Below are positions 1-5,954 of a stretch of DNA of 21,714 bases, in pieces. The stretch is taken from positions 1 to 21,714 of IMG/VR virus record IMGVR_UViG_3300008110_001076; one strand, 5' to 3'. Source of the DNA: a virus. A program made the translations under genes and the position numbers. Under the pieces are notes generated by a model. That model was not told the DNA's origin. It made no database searches and was given only the letters and a program-made list of their open reading frames with translations. Position 1 is the first letter of the stretch; the number at the start of each line of letters is the position of its first letter.

Positions 1-539
1 CTCTTCTGTGCCTGCGTCCATCCAGACCGTGAGGTTTTCAAATCAATAATTGTAACCTTGCCCGTCTTTTCATTCTTGGTAATGATATCCACATACCCAA
101 TAAAGGTCACACCAGGACGAACTTCCGTTTCAATAGGATATTCAATACCCGCAAGTACGGTGTCTTTTGACGGGAAAATCTTATTACGATGTTGCTGTAC
201 ATACGACAGAATCTCACACCCTTGATTGTAAAACTCCATTAGGGTTTTCTTATCACACAAGAATACTTTATTCCCGTTTGCATCAACCGTAGTGTTTTCT
301 TGGAACAATGTAATGAACTTTGTTTTGAGGGGTTCACTGAGGTCCACACTCTTTGCAAGATTGTCCTTACCCGCATATACCGTAGTCTCCAACCATTCTT
401 GGATAACTTCGTGCATGGCAGTACCGAACACGGTGTTAATTGATGCGTCATCAAATCGGACACCATCAACGTACTTCAACTTCCACGAGAGTGGACAGTT
501 TGCCCACAACGAATACTGCGAGTAGCTAATCTTATTCAT
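1..539 (-). CDS. PD-(D/E)XK nuclease, RecB/Cas4-like (3' end cut by window)
   Basis: This gene starts at ATG 539 and runs off the left edge, giving the first 179 residues. The N-terminus has the SYSQYSLWANCP pattern typical of RecB/Cas4-type nucleases. A GTAMHEVI helix follows with a candidate His at 43. The catalytic core is GYVDII (Asp151), then after a beta turn IIDLKTS (Asp166, Lys168), the D...DxK metal-binding signature of the PD-(D/E)XK superfamily. Such enzymes cut DNA with Mg2+ and, in phages, often act in recombination, repair or host DNA degradation. Its start overlaps the stop of the upstream 78-residue gene as ATGA, so it is probably translationally coupled to it. The C-terminus, where some relatives carry a Cys cluster, is outside the window, so Cas4 and plain RecB types cannot be separated. 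Confidence 0.85.
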   Translation of the reverse strand, partial: MNKISYSQYSLWANCPLSWKLKYVDGVRFDDASINTVFGTAMHEVIQEWLETTVYAGKDNLAKSVDLSEPLKTKFITLFQENTTVDANGNKVFLCDKKTLMEFYNQGCEILSYVQQHRNKIFPSKDTVLAGIEYPIETEVRPGVTFIGYVDIITKNEKTGKVTIIDLKTSRSGWTQAQK

Positions 540-772
540 TCGATACCATCCAAGAGTTTCTGCATAGTTTTCTGTTCACGTTTATCGTAAGAGTTTACGG
601 GCGTTTTATTGTTTGTGTGGTCTAGTATAACTTGTACAGCATCCTTCACCACTTGTAAATCATTCACTCGAAATTCAAGTGGTCCATGTCCTTCTAACTC
701 AATAAGGATACTCATTTTACCTGTGAACTTCAAGTTAAGTTCTTTTTCTGATTTAGTTTTCTTCTTCGGCAT
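536..772 (-). CDS. small basic phage protein, function unknown
   Basis: I do not recognise this 78-residue protein. It begins with a lysine-rich stretch (MPKKKTKSEK) followed by a predicted beta-rich then helical region ending LLDGIE. I chose ATG 772 because a GGA element sits about 7 nt upstream. An alternative ATG at 778, two codons earlier, has poorer spacing, and still longer versions would run far into the upstream gene. Its first 20 bases overlap the end of the upstream zinc-binding gene, and its stop overlaps the start of the nuclease gene as ATGA. Its place in the operon suggests co-expression with the nuclease. No catalytic motif is visible. Confidence 0.65.
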   Translation of the reverse strand: MPKKKTKSEKELNLKFTGKMSILIELEGHGPLEFRVNDLQVVKDAVQVILDHTNNKTPVNSYDKREQKTMQKLLDGIE

Positions 773-1106
773 CGTCATTTCCGTGTGTAAGGTCACCAGG
801 TTTTGCGTGTTCAACACACGATGTATAATACCAACCTTTACCTCGTACTTCACCAGGTTTGCCGCAGGTTTCACAAATTTTAACACTTTCATATCCCACT
901 TCACGAATTACTTGATCAAGTTCATCATTACCATAATCTGTGTAGATACGAAGTCCTCCAAACTTTTCCTTGACCTGTACAATCTTTACCGTACCTTTAA
1001 TAGATTCCAGTACATCGTATACACGATTAATTAGGCCAGCCCACCCAGCACCAACACTTGCAAGTGCATCTTCTCTGGTATATCCTTTATATTTCACAAA
1101 TGACAT
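753..1106 (-). CDS. conserved phage protein with CxxC...CxxH zinc site
   Basis: This 117-residue protein resembles a widespread phage hypothetical: an N-terminal GAGWAGLINRVYDVL helix, a VKEKFGGLRIY strand segment and a C-terminal zinc-binding part. The putative zinc ligands are Cys78, Cys81, Cys97 and His100 (ICETCG ... TSCVEH). The start at 1106 is supported by a GAGGAAACT ribosome site directly upstream; an in-frame upstream extension would run back through the promoter and terminator. It is the first gene after the promoter at 1134..1162. The tail is acidic (DDAEEEN). The molecular role is unknown; a structural zinc fold binding nucleic acid or protein is the most that can be said. Confidence 0.8.
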   Translation of the reverse strand: MSFVKYKGYTREDALASVGAGWAGLINRVYDVLESIKGTVKIVQVKEKFGGLRIYTDYGNDELDQVIREVGYESVKICETCGKPGEVRGKGWYYTSCVEHAKPGDLTHGNDDAEEEN

Positions 1107-1133
1107 AGTTTCCTCGTGGGTAGATACACTTAA

Positions 1134-1162
1134 AATATAACAAAAAACCCACTCAAAGTCAA
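1134..1162 (-). promoter_or_regulatory. sigma70-type promoter, TTGACT-N17-TATATT
   Basis: The minus strand carries TTGACT (1162..1157), a 17-nt spacer and TATATT (1139..1134). The -35 element lies in the loop of the terminator hairpin, so termination of one unit and initiation of the next are interleaved. It would start transcription near 1127, about 20 nt before the ATG at 1106. The same architecture recurs at 2691, 12898 and 16765. Confidence 0.8.
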
Positions 1163-1169
1163 GTGGGTT
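1142..1169 (-). terminator. rho-independent terminator
   Basis: On the minus strand an 8-bp stem AACCCACT / AGTGGGTT (1169..1162 with 1153..1146) encloses an 8-nt loop and runs into a T tract ending at 1142. It begins on the stop codon of the 75-residue gene, closing the gp62/dCMP deaminase unit. Confidence 0.85.
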
Positions 1170-1395
1170 ATGCAATAATATCTATTTTTGAACCTATTGG
1201 AAATCTATTATATAACTCCTGTTCCAGTAATAATATATTATTATCTAAAAATTCTATGCTTGGTGGATTTTCAAAACCTTCGTATATTACGAAATCACCT
1301 TTACCAACACTTATGTGAAACATATTATTTTCTTGAAGTATAGAATACCAACATCCAGTGTTAGTCGTTCCCTTTTTCTTCCCGTAATGTGTCAT
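1168..1395 (-). CDS. small hypothetical protein
   Basis: This 75-residue product has no family I recognise. It contains a predicted beta segment (FVIYEGF) and a leucine-rich helix (FLDNNILLLEQEL). The start at 1395 lies inside the 3' end of the upstream gene (35-base overlap) and has a GGGAT element upstream. An internal ATG at 1323 would give a 51-residue product but has only a weak AAGAA upstream. The stop codon coincides with the base of a strong terminator, which supports its being a real last gene of the unit. Confidence 0.6.
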   Translation of the reverse strand: MTHYGKKKGTTNTGCWYSILQENNMFHISVGKGDFVIYEGFENPPSIEFLDNNILLLEQELYNRFPIGSKIDIIA

Positions 1396-1669
1396 ATAAT
1401 CCCGTTAATTGTGATTCTTTGCTAAGTATGGCCAGTTTCCATCTTGCTTGGTCTTGGCTCCAATCACCAGTTAACCCAGGAAATAATTCCCAGAATAATC
1501 CAGAGGCAAGTAGTTCTGTGTATTCTTTATCAACATCATCATAACTTGCTGTGTGTGGGAGTCCACTATACTCACAGATGGGTGTACCGAAGGCACGTTC
1601 CCAGTTATTTGCGAATGTTTTTTGATCTACACTTAATGGTCTTGGGGAGTCACCTTTTCCATTACTCAT
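1361..1669 (-). CDS. conserved phage hypothetical (GKGDSPRP N-terminus)
   Basis: This 102-residue protein opens with MSNGKGDSPRPLSVDQ followed by FANNWERAFG, an N-terminal signature I recognise from small uncharacterised proteins in many tailed phages. The rest is acidic and probably helical. An AGAGGT ribosome site lies about 9 nt before ATG 1669. It overlaps the end of the dCMP deaminase gene by 8 bases, so the two are likely co-translated. The family has no assigned function that I know of; the conserved GKGDSPRP segment could be a binding element, but this is speculation. Confidence 0.8.
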   Translation of the reverse strand: MSNGKGDSPRPLSVDQKTFANNWERAFGTPICEYSGLPHTASYDDVDKEYTELLASGLFWELFPGLTGDWSQDQARWKLAILSKESQLTGLYDTLREEKGND

Positions 1670-2144
1670 AATAAAGTACCTCTACACCTGCTTCACTGAA
1701 CATAATCATACTTCGTTTAATACTCTCTTCCCATATTGGGCCCTTTGCTCCATCTTGACTAAAATGCTCAATATAAATTTTCTTAATGCCGGCGTTTATA
1801 ATTCCACGTGCACAATCTGCACACGGCATTCCACACGTAAGATACATTGTACAACCTGTTGTAGATACACCAATTCGTGCTGCGTTGTATATCGCATTTC
1901 GTTCTGCGTGTTCAAACCAAAAATACTTCTCAGGACGTTCTTGCCGTTCAAGAACATCATCGTTAATACCACGAGGAAACGAATTGTATCCAGTAGAAAC
2001 AATTTCATTATCTTTACCAACAATCACCGCACCGATTTGTGTATACTTGTCTTTTGACTTTTGTTTTACATGCCCAGCAATTCCACGAAAATATCTGGCC
2101 CAACTCAGGTTAACCATTTTTATAATTTCCTCTGTTGTTGTCAT
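1662..2144 (-). CDS. deoxycytidylate (dCMP) deaminase
   Basis: The 160-residue product is a zinc-dependent cytidine/dCMP deaminase. It converts dCMP to dUMP, feeding thymidylate synthesis and balancing phage dNTP pools. The zinc/catalytic motif HAE is at 79-81 (FEHAERNAIYNAA) and the second motif PCADC gives Cys108 and Cys111. TGYNSFPRGINDD at 51-63 is the characteristic substrate-side segment of dCMP deaminases. Length agrees with phage members of the family (T4 cd is slightly longer). The start overlaps the stop of the small clamp-loader gene as ATGA, so the two are coupled. With the dUTPase at the other end of the window it completes two routes to dUMP. Confidence 0.95.
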   Translation of the reverse strand: MTTTEEIIKMVNLSWARYFRGIAGHVKQKSKDKYTQIGAVIVGKDNEIVSTGYNSFPRGINDDVLERQERPEKYFWFEHAERNAIYNAARIGVSTTGCTMYLTCGMPCADCARGIINAGIKKIYIEHFSQDGAKGPIWEESIKRSMIMFSEAGVEVLYYE

Positions 2145-2620
2145 AGTTTAGCCTTCTTGATTACTTTTTCTTCCGTTCCGTACATTTGACACAACTTTCG
2201 TAATTCTTCTTTGTTGTGCTTGTAGTAGATTTCGAGGTAGTCTGTAGCTTCTGCTGCGCTAATGTCATAATGTTTCCTAACCAAGTCAACCATCCACGAC
2301 TCATATACCGACTCCTTTTTACTCTTAATGTACTTATTAAACTGTCGCCCTTTCGGAATAACTCGGCTGAAGAAGGCGTAGTGTATATCATTTGGTAATG
2401 TGTATTTCTGCATCTCGTTCACGAACGGAGATTGATGCGGATTCATACTCAGAAATTTATTGACCATATACACACTGTATGATTTCTTATCAGCATCGGA
2501 CAATGTATCAAAATAGTCTGGATTCTGCCCAACATAAATTTGCTCTATGTGGTCAAACAGTCCCTTCGTTTTCGATTGATTCGTTTCCTTCGTCTGTGCT
2601 TGTTTCTTCTTCGGTGGCAT
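2141..2620 (-). CDS. 62: clamp loader small subunit, gp62-like
   Basis: This 159-residue protein resembles the T4 gp62 family: YSVYMVNKFLSMNP, then an FFSRVIPKGRQFNKYIK segment matching the conserved PRGKRYGKW-type region, then a helical C-terminus. In T4, one gp62 joins four gp44 subunits to load the gp45 clamp. The first 19 residues form a lysine-rich extension. The start at 2620 has GAGAG upstream and lies 68 bases inside the upstream sulfotransferase-like gene. The gene is about 2.4 kb downstream of the gp44-like gene rather than next to it, but a strong promoter at 2691..2719 precedes it. Similarity to gp62 is low but positionally consistent. Confidence 0.85.
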   Translation of the reverse strand: MPPKKKQAQTKETNQSKTKGLFDHIEQIYVGQNPDYFDTLSDADKKSYSVYMVNKFLSMNPHQSPFVNEMQKYTLPNDIHYAFFSRVIPKGRQFNKYIKSKKESVYESWMVDLVRKHYDISAAEATDYLEIYYKHNKEELRKLCQMYGTEEKVIKKAKL

Positions 2621-3299
2621 TGGTTAGCTCTCGTTTAATTTCTTCTATTACATCACGAAGTTTGTGGGCTTCAATGAAGGGTGTATAATCAATATACGTT
2701 GGATTTGAAATTTTGTCAACATCTTCTTGTGTAAAATCAATCCCCAAACGTTCATTTAACTCTGGTAGATATTCCGTAGATGGTTTCTGCATCATTTCGT
2801 GGTCAACCATACTAACGTGTAATCCAGACTTTAATAAATGTGGTTTAATTACATCGTAATAATATAGAATAGTTTCCAAAATATACTTTAATAAACTTCT
2901 GTCAAGTGGAATATTTTCGGGTGTTTCCAATTGCTCAGTTAAAAACTCTACCAGTGCTGCGTGTTCACCATTACCATTTTCCTGTGCATACGACAATAGT
3001 AACCAACTTGCAGCTTGTTGCGTGATATCCAATCTTTCGGCCAAAACAATTCTATCAAATGCATGCCACGGAAATGTCTGGTAATCTAATATATTTTTAT
3101 AACTTGTCAATGTGGTACTGGTAATCTTAACAGAAAAATCATCCGTGTTCGTCATCATGTCTAATTTTTCTTCCACGGATTTTACAATCGGACCTTCGGA
3201 AAACAATTCCGAATAATCTGTTAAATTAAACTTTGTAGAGAAAAGTGTTCCCAACATACTTGAACACGTACGTGGGGTCGAAACAATAGCTACTCTCAT
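2553..3299 (-). CDS. sulfotransferase-like P-loop protein (copy 1)
   Basis: The 248-residue protein begins MRVAIVSTPRTCSSMLGT. The STPRTCSS loop (7-14) matches the PAPS 5'-phosphate-binding loop of sulfotransferases, which lack the GKT of kinases. A second segment RIVLAERLDITQQAASWLL (83-101) corresponds to the strand-helix with the Arg/Ser that binds the 3'-phosphate. If active it would move sulfate from PAPS to an unknown acceptor. The C-terminal 30 residues are acidic and low complexity. The start at 3299 follows a perfect AAGGAG and overlaps the upstream stop as ATGA. The 3' end overlaps gp62 by 68 bases and contains its promoter. The exact sulfotransferase subfamily is not clear. Confidence 0.7.
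   Translation of the reverse strand: MRVAIVSTPRTCSSMLGTLFSTKFNLTDYSELFSEGPIVKSVEEKLDMMTNTDDFSVKITSTTLTSYKNILDYQTFPWHAFDRIVLAERLDITQQAASWLLLSYAQENGNGEHAALVEFLTEQLETPENIPLDRSLLKYILETILYYYDVIKPHLLKSGLHVSMVDHEMMQKPSTEYLPELNERLGIDFTQEDVDKISNPTYIDYTPFIEAHKLRDVIEEIKRELTNATEEETSTDEGNESIENEGTV
2691..2719 (-). promoter_or_regulatory. intragenic sigma70-type promoter, TTGACA-N17-TATATT
   Basis: A perfect TTGACA (2719..2714), a 17-nt spacer and TATATT (2696..2691) lie inside the 3' part of the sulfotransferase-like gene. Start of transcription would be near 2684, about 64 nt before the gp62 ATG at 2620. It would express gp62, dCMP deaminase and the two small genes up to the terminator at 1142. Confidence 0.75.
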
Positions 3300-4123
3300 A
3301 CATTCTCCTTCAATTCTACTTTCTGAGGTTTCCACCCATTATCTACACCTTGAATAACTTCGATGTTTTCCACAACTCCATCGGTAACAGTGACCTTTTG
3401 AATCAACTGTACGTATTCTTTAATATCGTTATATGGTATGACTGGAATTTTTAAGTTTTTCATCATACGCTTCTTTTCCTTCTTGTCACAGAGAAAATAA
3501 ATATACCGATGTTTGGCTGTTTCCTCTTTTCTCCAAAACGTACGACCAATTCGTTTTGCTAGATTCTCCACGGATTTATTACCAAACTTTGCCCCCACTG
3601 TTCGTGAGTGCATCCACAATCCTCCTTCCTCTAAGAGAAGTGAGAAATCAGGCATCAACTTGGAATATCCACATCCCTGATATATCCAATTCGTTGCTCG
3701 GTAAATACCACCCGTGTGTGATTGTTCTGGGTCTGCGTAACTGACCAATACTTTTACTCGTGAATCATTATCTCTCATCCAGTGGAAGGATTGTGCAATA
3801 GAATAACTTTCAATATTCTTTCCATACCCATCAAGAATAACCAATCTGGTGAGTTCTAATACTTCGTCTAGTTCTAATCCGTCTACAATACTATCAACCG
3901 TTCTATTACTTACAGGATGCCCATAAGTCATACAACCAATCAACTGTTCGTTTTCACCGGCAAAGAACATATGTTCAGTTTCCTCACGATAAAAAATCCC
4001 TAGGGCATATCGTGTGGAACTGAACTTATGTGTGTAATGGTGCTTTTCGATAAAATCCCGTGCCACAGCTTTACTAATTTCTCTAACTGAGACACGGGAC
4101 TTATCAACAAACGTTTGTTCCAT
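3296..4123 (-). CDS. Mom-like GNAT-fold DNA modification protein (copy 1)
   Basis: This 275-residue protein carries the core of the Mom-like family: FIEKHHYTHKF near the N-terminus, LIGCMTYG (61-68), ELTRLVI (90-96), then VSYADPEQSHTGGIYRATNW (127-146). Phage Mu Mom is a GNAT-related enzyme that modifies adenines to block restriction, so a DNA-modifying or nucleotide-modifying role is plausible but unproven here. The C-terminal 90 residues after RTFWRKEE form an extension absent from the second copy at 10847..11431. The start at 4123 lies two bases after the ClpP stop with only a weak ribosome site, suggesting coupling to ClpP. It is translationally coupled through ATGA to the sulfotransferase-like gene. 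Confidence 0.75.
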   Translation of the reverse strand: MEQTFVDKSRVSVREISKAVARDFIEKHHYTHKFSSTRYALGIFYREETEHMFFAGENEQLIGCMTYGHPVSNRTVDSIVDGLELDEVLELTRLVILDGYGKNIESYSIAQSFHWMRDNDSRVKVLVSYADPEQSHTGGIYRATNWIYQGCGYSKLMPDFSLLLEEGGLWMHSRTVGAKFGNKSVENLAKRIGRTFWRKEETAKHRYIYFLCDKKEKKRMMKNLKIPVIPYNDIKEYVQLIQKVTVTDGVVENIEVIQGVDNGWKPQKVELKENV

Positions 4124-4126
4124 ATA

Positions 4127-4714
4127 TTACTTGATGTCCTGTACCTTATCACAGATTTTATATTTCAACGCTTCCTGCGGAGCTAACCACACATCCTGCG
4201 GTGGAAGAAGTCGTTCACGAACAACCTTTTCTGCCAATCCAGTACACTTCTTGTAATGATTAATCATACGAATCGTAGTCAACTCAAACTCACGCATCGT
4301 TGCGATGAGTTCGTGCTCCTTACCTACCTGTCCCCACGACCACTGATGTGAGAGAATACTCGTATTCGGCGTAATGATACGATGTCCCTTCTCACCAGAA
4401 ATGAATGTTAACAACCCAGCCGATGCGATACATCCAAGACCAATCGTACGAACAGGGATTGCACTACCTCGCATTACGTCAATAATAGCGAATGCAGCTG
4501 ACAAGTCACCACCATAACTGGTAATCATCAATGTAAGATGGTCATGCTTCTTACTTTTCTGAATGTTTGAATCTAGTATCCACGTAACGACATCTTTTGC
4601 TACATTGGTATTAAACTCATCACACAAGTAATAAATTCCAGCATCTCGCATAGTTGTTACTGGTGCTGCTGGTGCCGATACAATTGGTGCTACTGCGTTA
4701 GTAGTTTTTGACAT
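4127..4714 (-). CDS. clpP: ClpP-like serine protease
   Basis: The 195-residue protein has the ClpP fold and catalytic triad: Ser98 in GLGCIASAG, His123 in ILSHQWSWG and Asp174 in PPQDVWLAPQEA, in the right order and spacing. YGGD (67-70) is the strand that forms the oxyanion/substrate region. ClpP assembles as double heptamer rings and normally needs an AAA+ partner (ClpA/X/C) for protein unfolding. No such unfoldase is in this window, so it may use a host partner or degrade peptides alone. Residues 1-24 are an Ala/Pro/Thr-rich N-terminal region without a clear signal peptide. It sits immediately after the zinc-ribbon gene, with GAGAAG before its ATG. Its phage role could be host takeover or processing of phage proteins. 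Confidence 0.93.
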   Translation of the reverse strand: MSKTTNAVAPIVSAPAAPVTTMRDAGIYYLCDEFNTNVAKDVVTWILDSNIQKSKKHDHLTLMITSYGGDLSAAFAIIDVMRGSAIPVRTIGLGCIASAGLLTFISGEKGHRIITPNTSILSHQWSWGQVGKEHELIATMREFELTTIRMINHYKKCTGLAEKVVRERLLPPQDVWLAPQEALKYKICDKVQDIK

Positions 4715-4715
4715 A

Positions 4716-5033
4716 TTACTTCTCTAAAATGAGTGAGGGCTTGCTCGGAGCCTTTTCCACTTCGGTTGCTGCTTCCTCTTCCATTCCCTTGGGAATTACA
4801 GGAAGAAATGACTTATTAATATGACCACATGCATTACACGAAAAGGTAGGAATAGGTACAATTGCTTCCTTACCAGTTGGTGAAATAAGTGCAGACATCC
4901 GCTTCATCAACATCACTTGTTCAAAGGTGTAATTACCACAACGTTCGCAGGAAACATCGTCTGCCTTTGACAAATCCACATTCAACTGCGGCTGTTGCGG
5001 TGGTGGTCCACCAAATCGGTTATTCTTTGACAT
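4716..5033 (-). CDS. zinc-ribbon protein
   Basis: This 105-residue protein has two CxxC knuckles, Cys29/Cys32 (SCERCG) and Cys66/Cys69 (SCNACG), separated by about 34 residues. They should form a single treble-clef or zinc-ribbon site. The N-terminus is rich in Pro and Gln (GGPPPQQPQ) and the C-terminus is acidic and low complexity. A GAGGAATT ribosome site precedes ATG 5033. It lies just downstream of the large clamp-loader gene and upstream of clpP. Small zinc-ribbon proteins of this kind occur near replication genes of T4-like marine phages, but I cannot assign a role beyond probable nucleic-acid or protein binding. Confidence 0.85.
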   Translation of the reverse strand: MSKNNRFGGPPPQQPQLNVDLSKADDVSCERCGNYTFEQVMLMKRMSALISPTGKEAIVPIPTFSCNACGHINKSFLPVIPKGMEEEAATEVEKAPSKPSLILEK

Positions 5034-5039
5034 AATTCC

Positions 5040-5954
5040 TCAACCATTTAAAATGTTATACAACGCTGCTACAAAATTAATTTCCTTATCTACTACAAAA
5101 CTATCACGATACTGTCCCTCTGCGATTTCTCGGATAGTATGTGGTACTTTTGCCGGTGCGTAATCAGTTACCTTATCAAAGAGTAATCTATACAGTTCAG
5201 CAAAATCCTTTACATTACTATCTGCCACAATCTGTCTTATTTCATTAACCTTATCTTTCAATGGAAGATTACTCATCAAGACATCCAACACCTTCAACTT
5301 GTAATCCCCAGCGATTACTTCCTCAACGTTGAGTTCCAGTCTACCGCCACTTGTTTGATTTTGCGAAGTATTAATAATCCGGCGAATGTCTGGGTAATAT
5401 GCGTTAACCAAGGTTGCGATAACAGACTTATCAAATCCAACATGTTCCTTCTCCAAAATTTTCATTAAGTGAACTGCCACCTCTTTTTTAGATGGTGGGG
5501 TCAACTTGAATACTTGTGCTCTACTAATCAGAGGATCAATAATACGTTCCACGTAATTACAGGTCAAGATGAAACGAGTATTCTTACTGAACACTTCCAT
5601 CAAGTTACGAAGTGCTGCCTGTGCCTGTGGGGTAATGTAATCCGCCTCGTCGAGTACGATAATCTTCAAGGGTTTAAAACTCATTGTTGCTGCGAAGTTC
5701 TTAATCTTAGTACGAATCGTATCTACGGAGTTTTCATCCGATGCATTGATAAACAAGTAATCACAATCAATATTCTTGACCAGAATCTTCGCTGCGGTGG
5801 TCTTACCAGTGCCAGCTGTACCGCAGAAGAGTAGATGCGGAACATCTTGCTCTGCGATAAATTGAGTTAACTTGTTCTTTACGTGTTCGTTACCAATGTA
5901 ATTCTCCAACGTATCAGGCCGGTAGCGTTCTGCCCAGATTGTATTATCAATCAT
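5040..5954 (-). CDS. 44: clamp loader large subunit, gp44-like AAA+ ATPase
   Basis: The 304-residue protein is an RFC/gp44-type AAA+ ATPase that opens and loads the sliding clamp on primer-template DNA. It starts with the typical WAERYRP segment, then Walker A GTAGTGKTT (45-53), Walker B IIVLDEADY (98-106), sensor-1 FILTCNY (128-134) and an SRAQVF box (144-149) matching the RFC SRC arginine-finger motif. Length is close to T4 gp44 (319). The start ATG overlaps the stop of the DruA-like gene (TAATG), with GGAAGA just upstream. Four copies should assemble with one gp62-like subunit encoded at 2141..2620. Confidence 0.97.
   Translation of the reverse strand: MIDNTIWAERYRPDTLENYIGNEHVKNKLTQFIAEQDVPHLLFCGTAGTGKTTAAKILVKNIDCDYLFINASDENSVDTIRTKIKNFAATMSFKPLKIIVLDEADYITPQAQAALRNLMEVFSKNTRFILTCNYVERIIDPLISRAQVFKLTPPSKKEVAVHLMKILEKEHVGFDKSVIATLVNAYYPDIRRIINTSQNQTSGGRLELNVEEVIAGDYKLKVLDVLMSNLPLKDKVNEIRQIVADSNVKDFAELYRLLFDKVTDYAPAKVPHTIREIAEGQYRDSFVVDKEINFVAALYNILNG

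Noticed and set aside
609-1034. Plus-strand open frames, for example here and at 1786..2151, 5469..5834, 12204..12599 and 15135..15590
   Set aside because: They lie opposite convincing minus-strand genes, have no family motifs or ribosome sites and have composition typical of antisense frames.
5530-5560. TTGACC-N17-TATTAT promoter-like match on the minus strand
   Set aside because: It lies deep in the gp44 gene, about 500 bases from the next start codon, and deviates from the shared TATATT form, so chance is likely.
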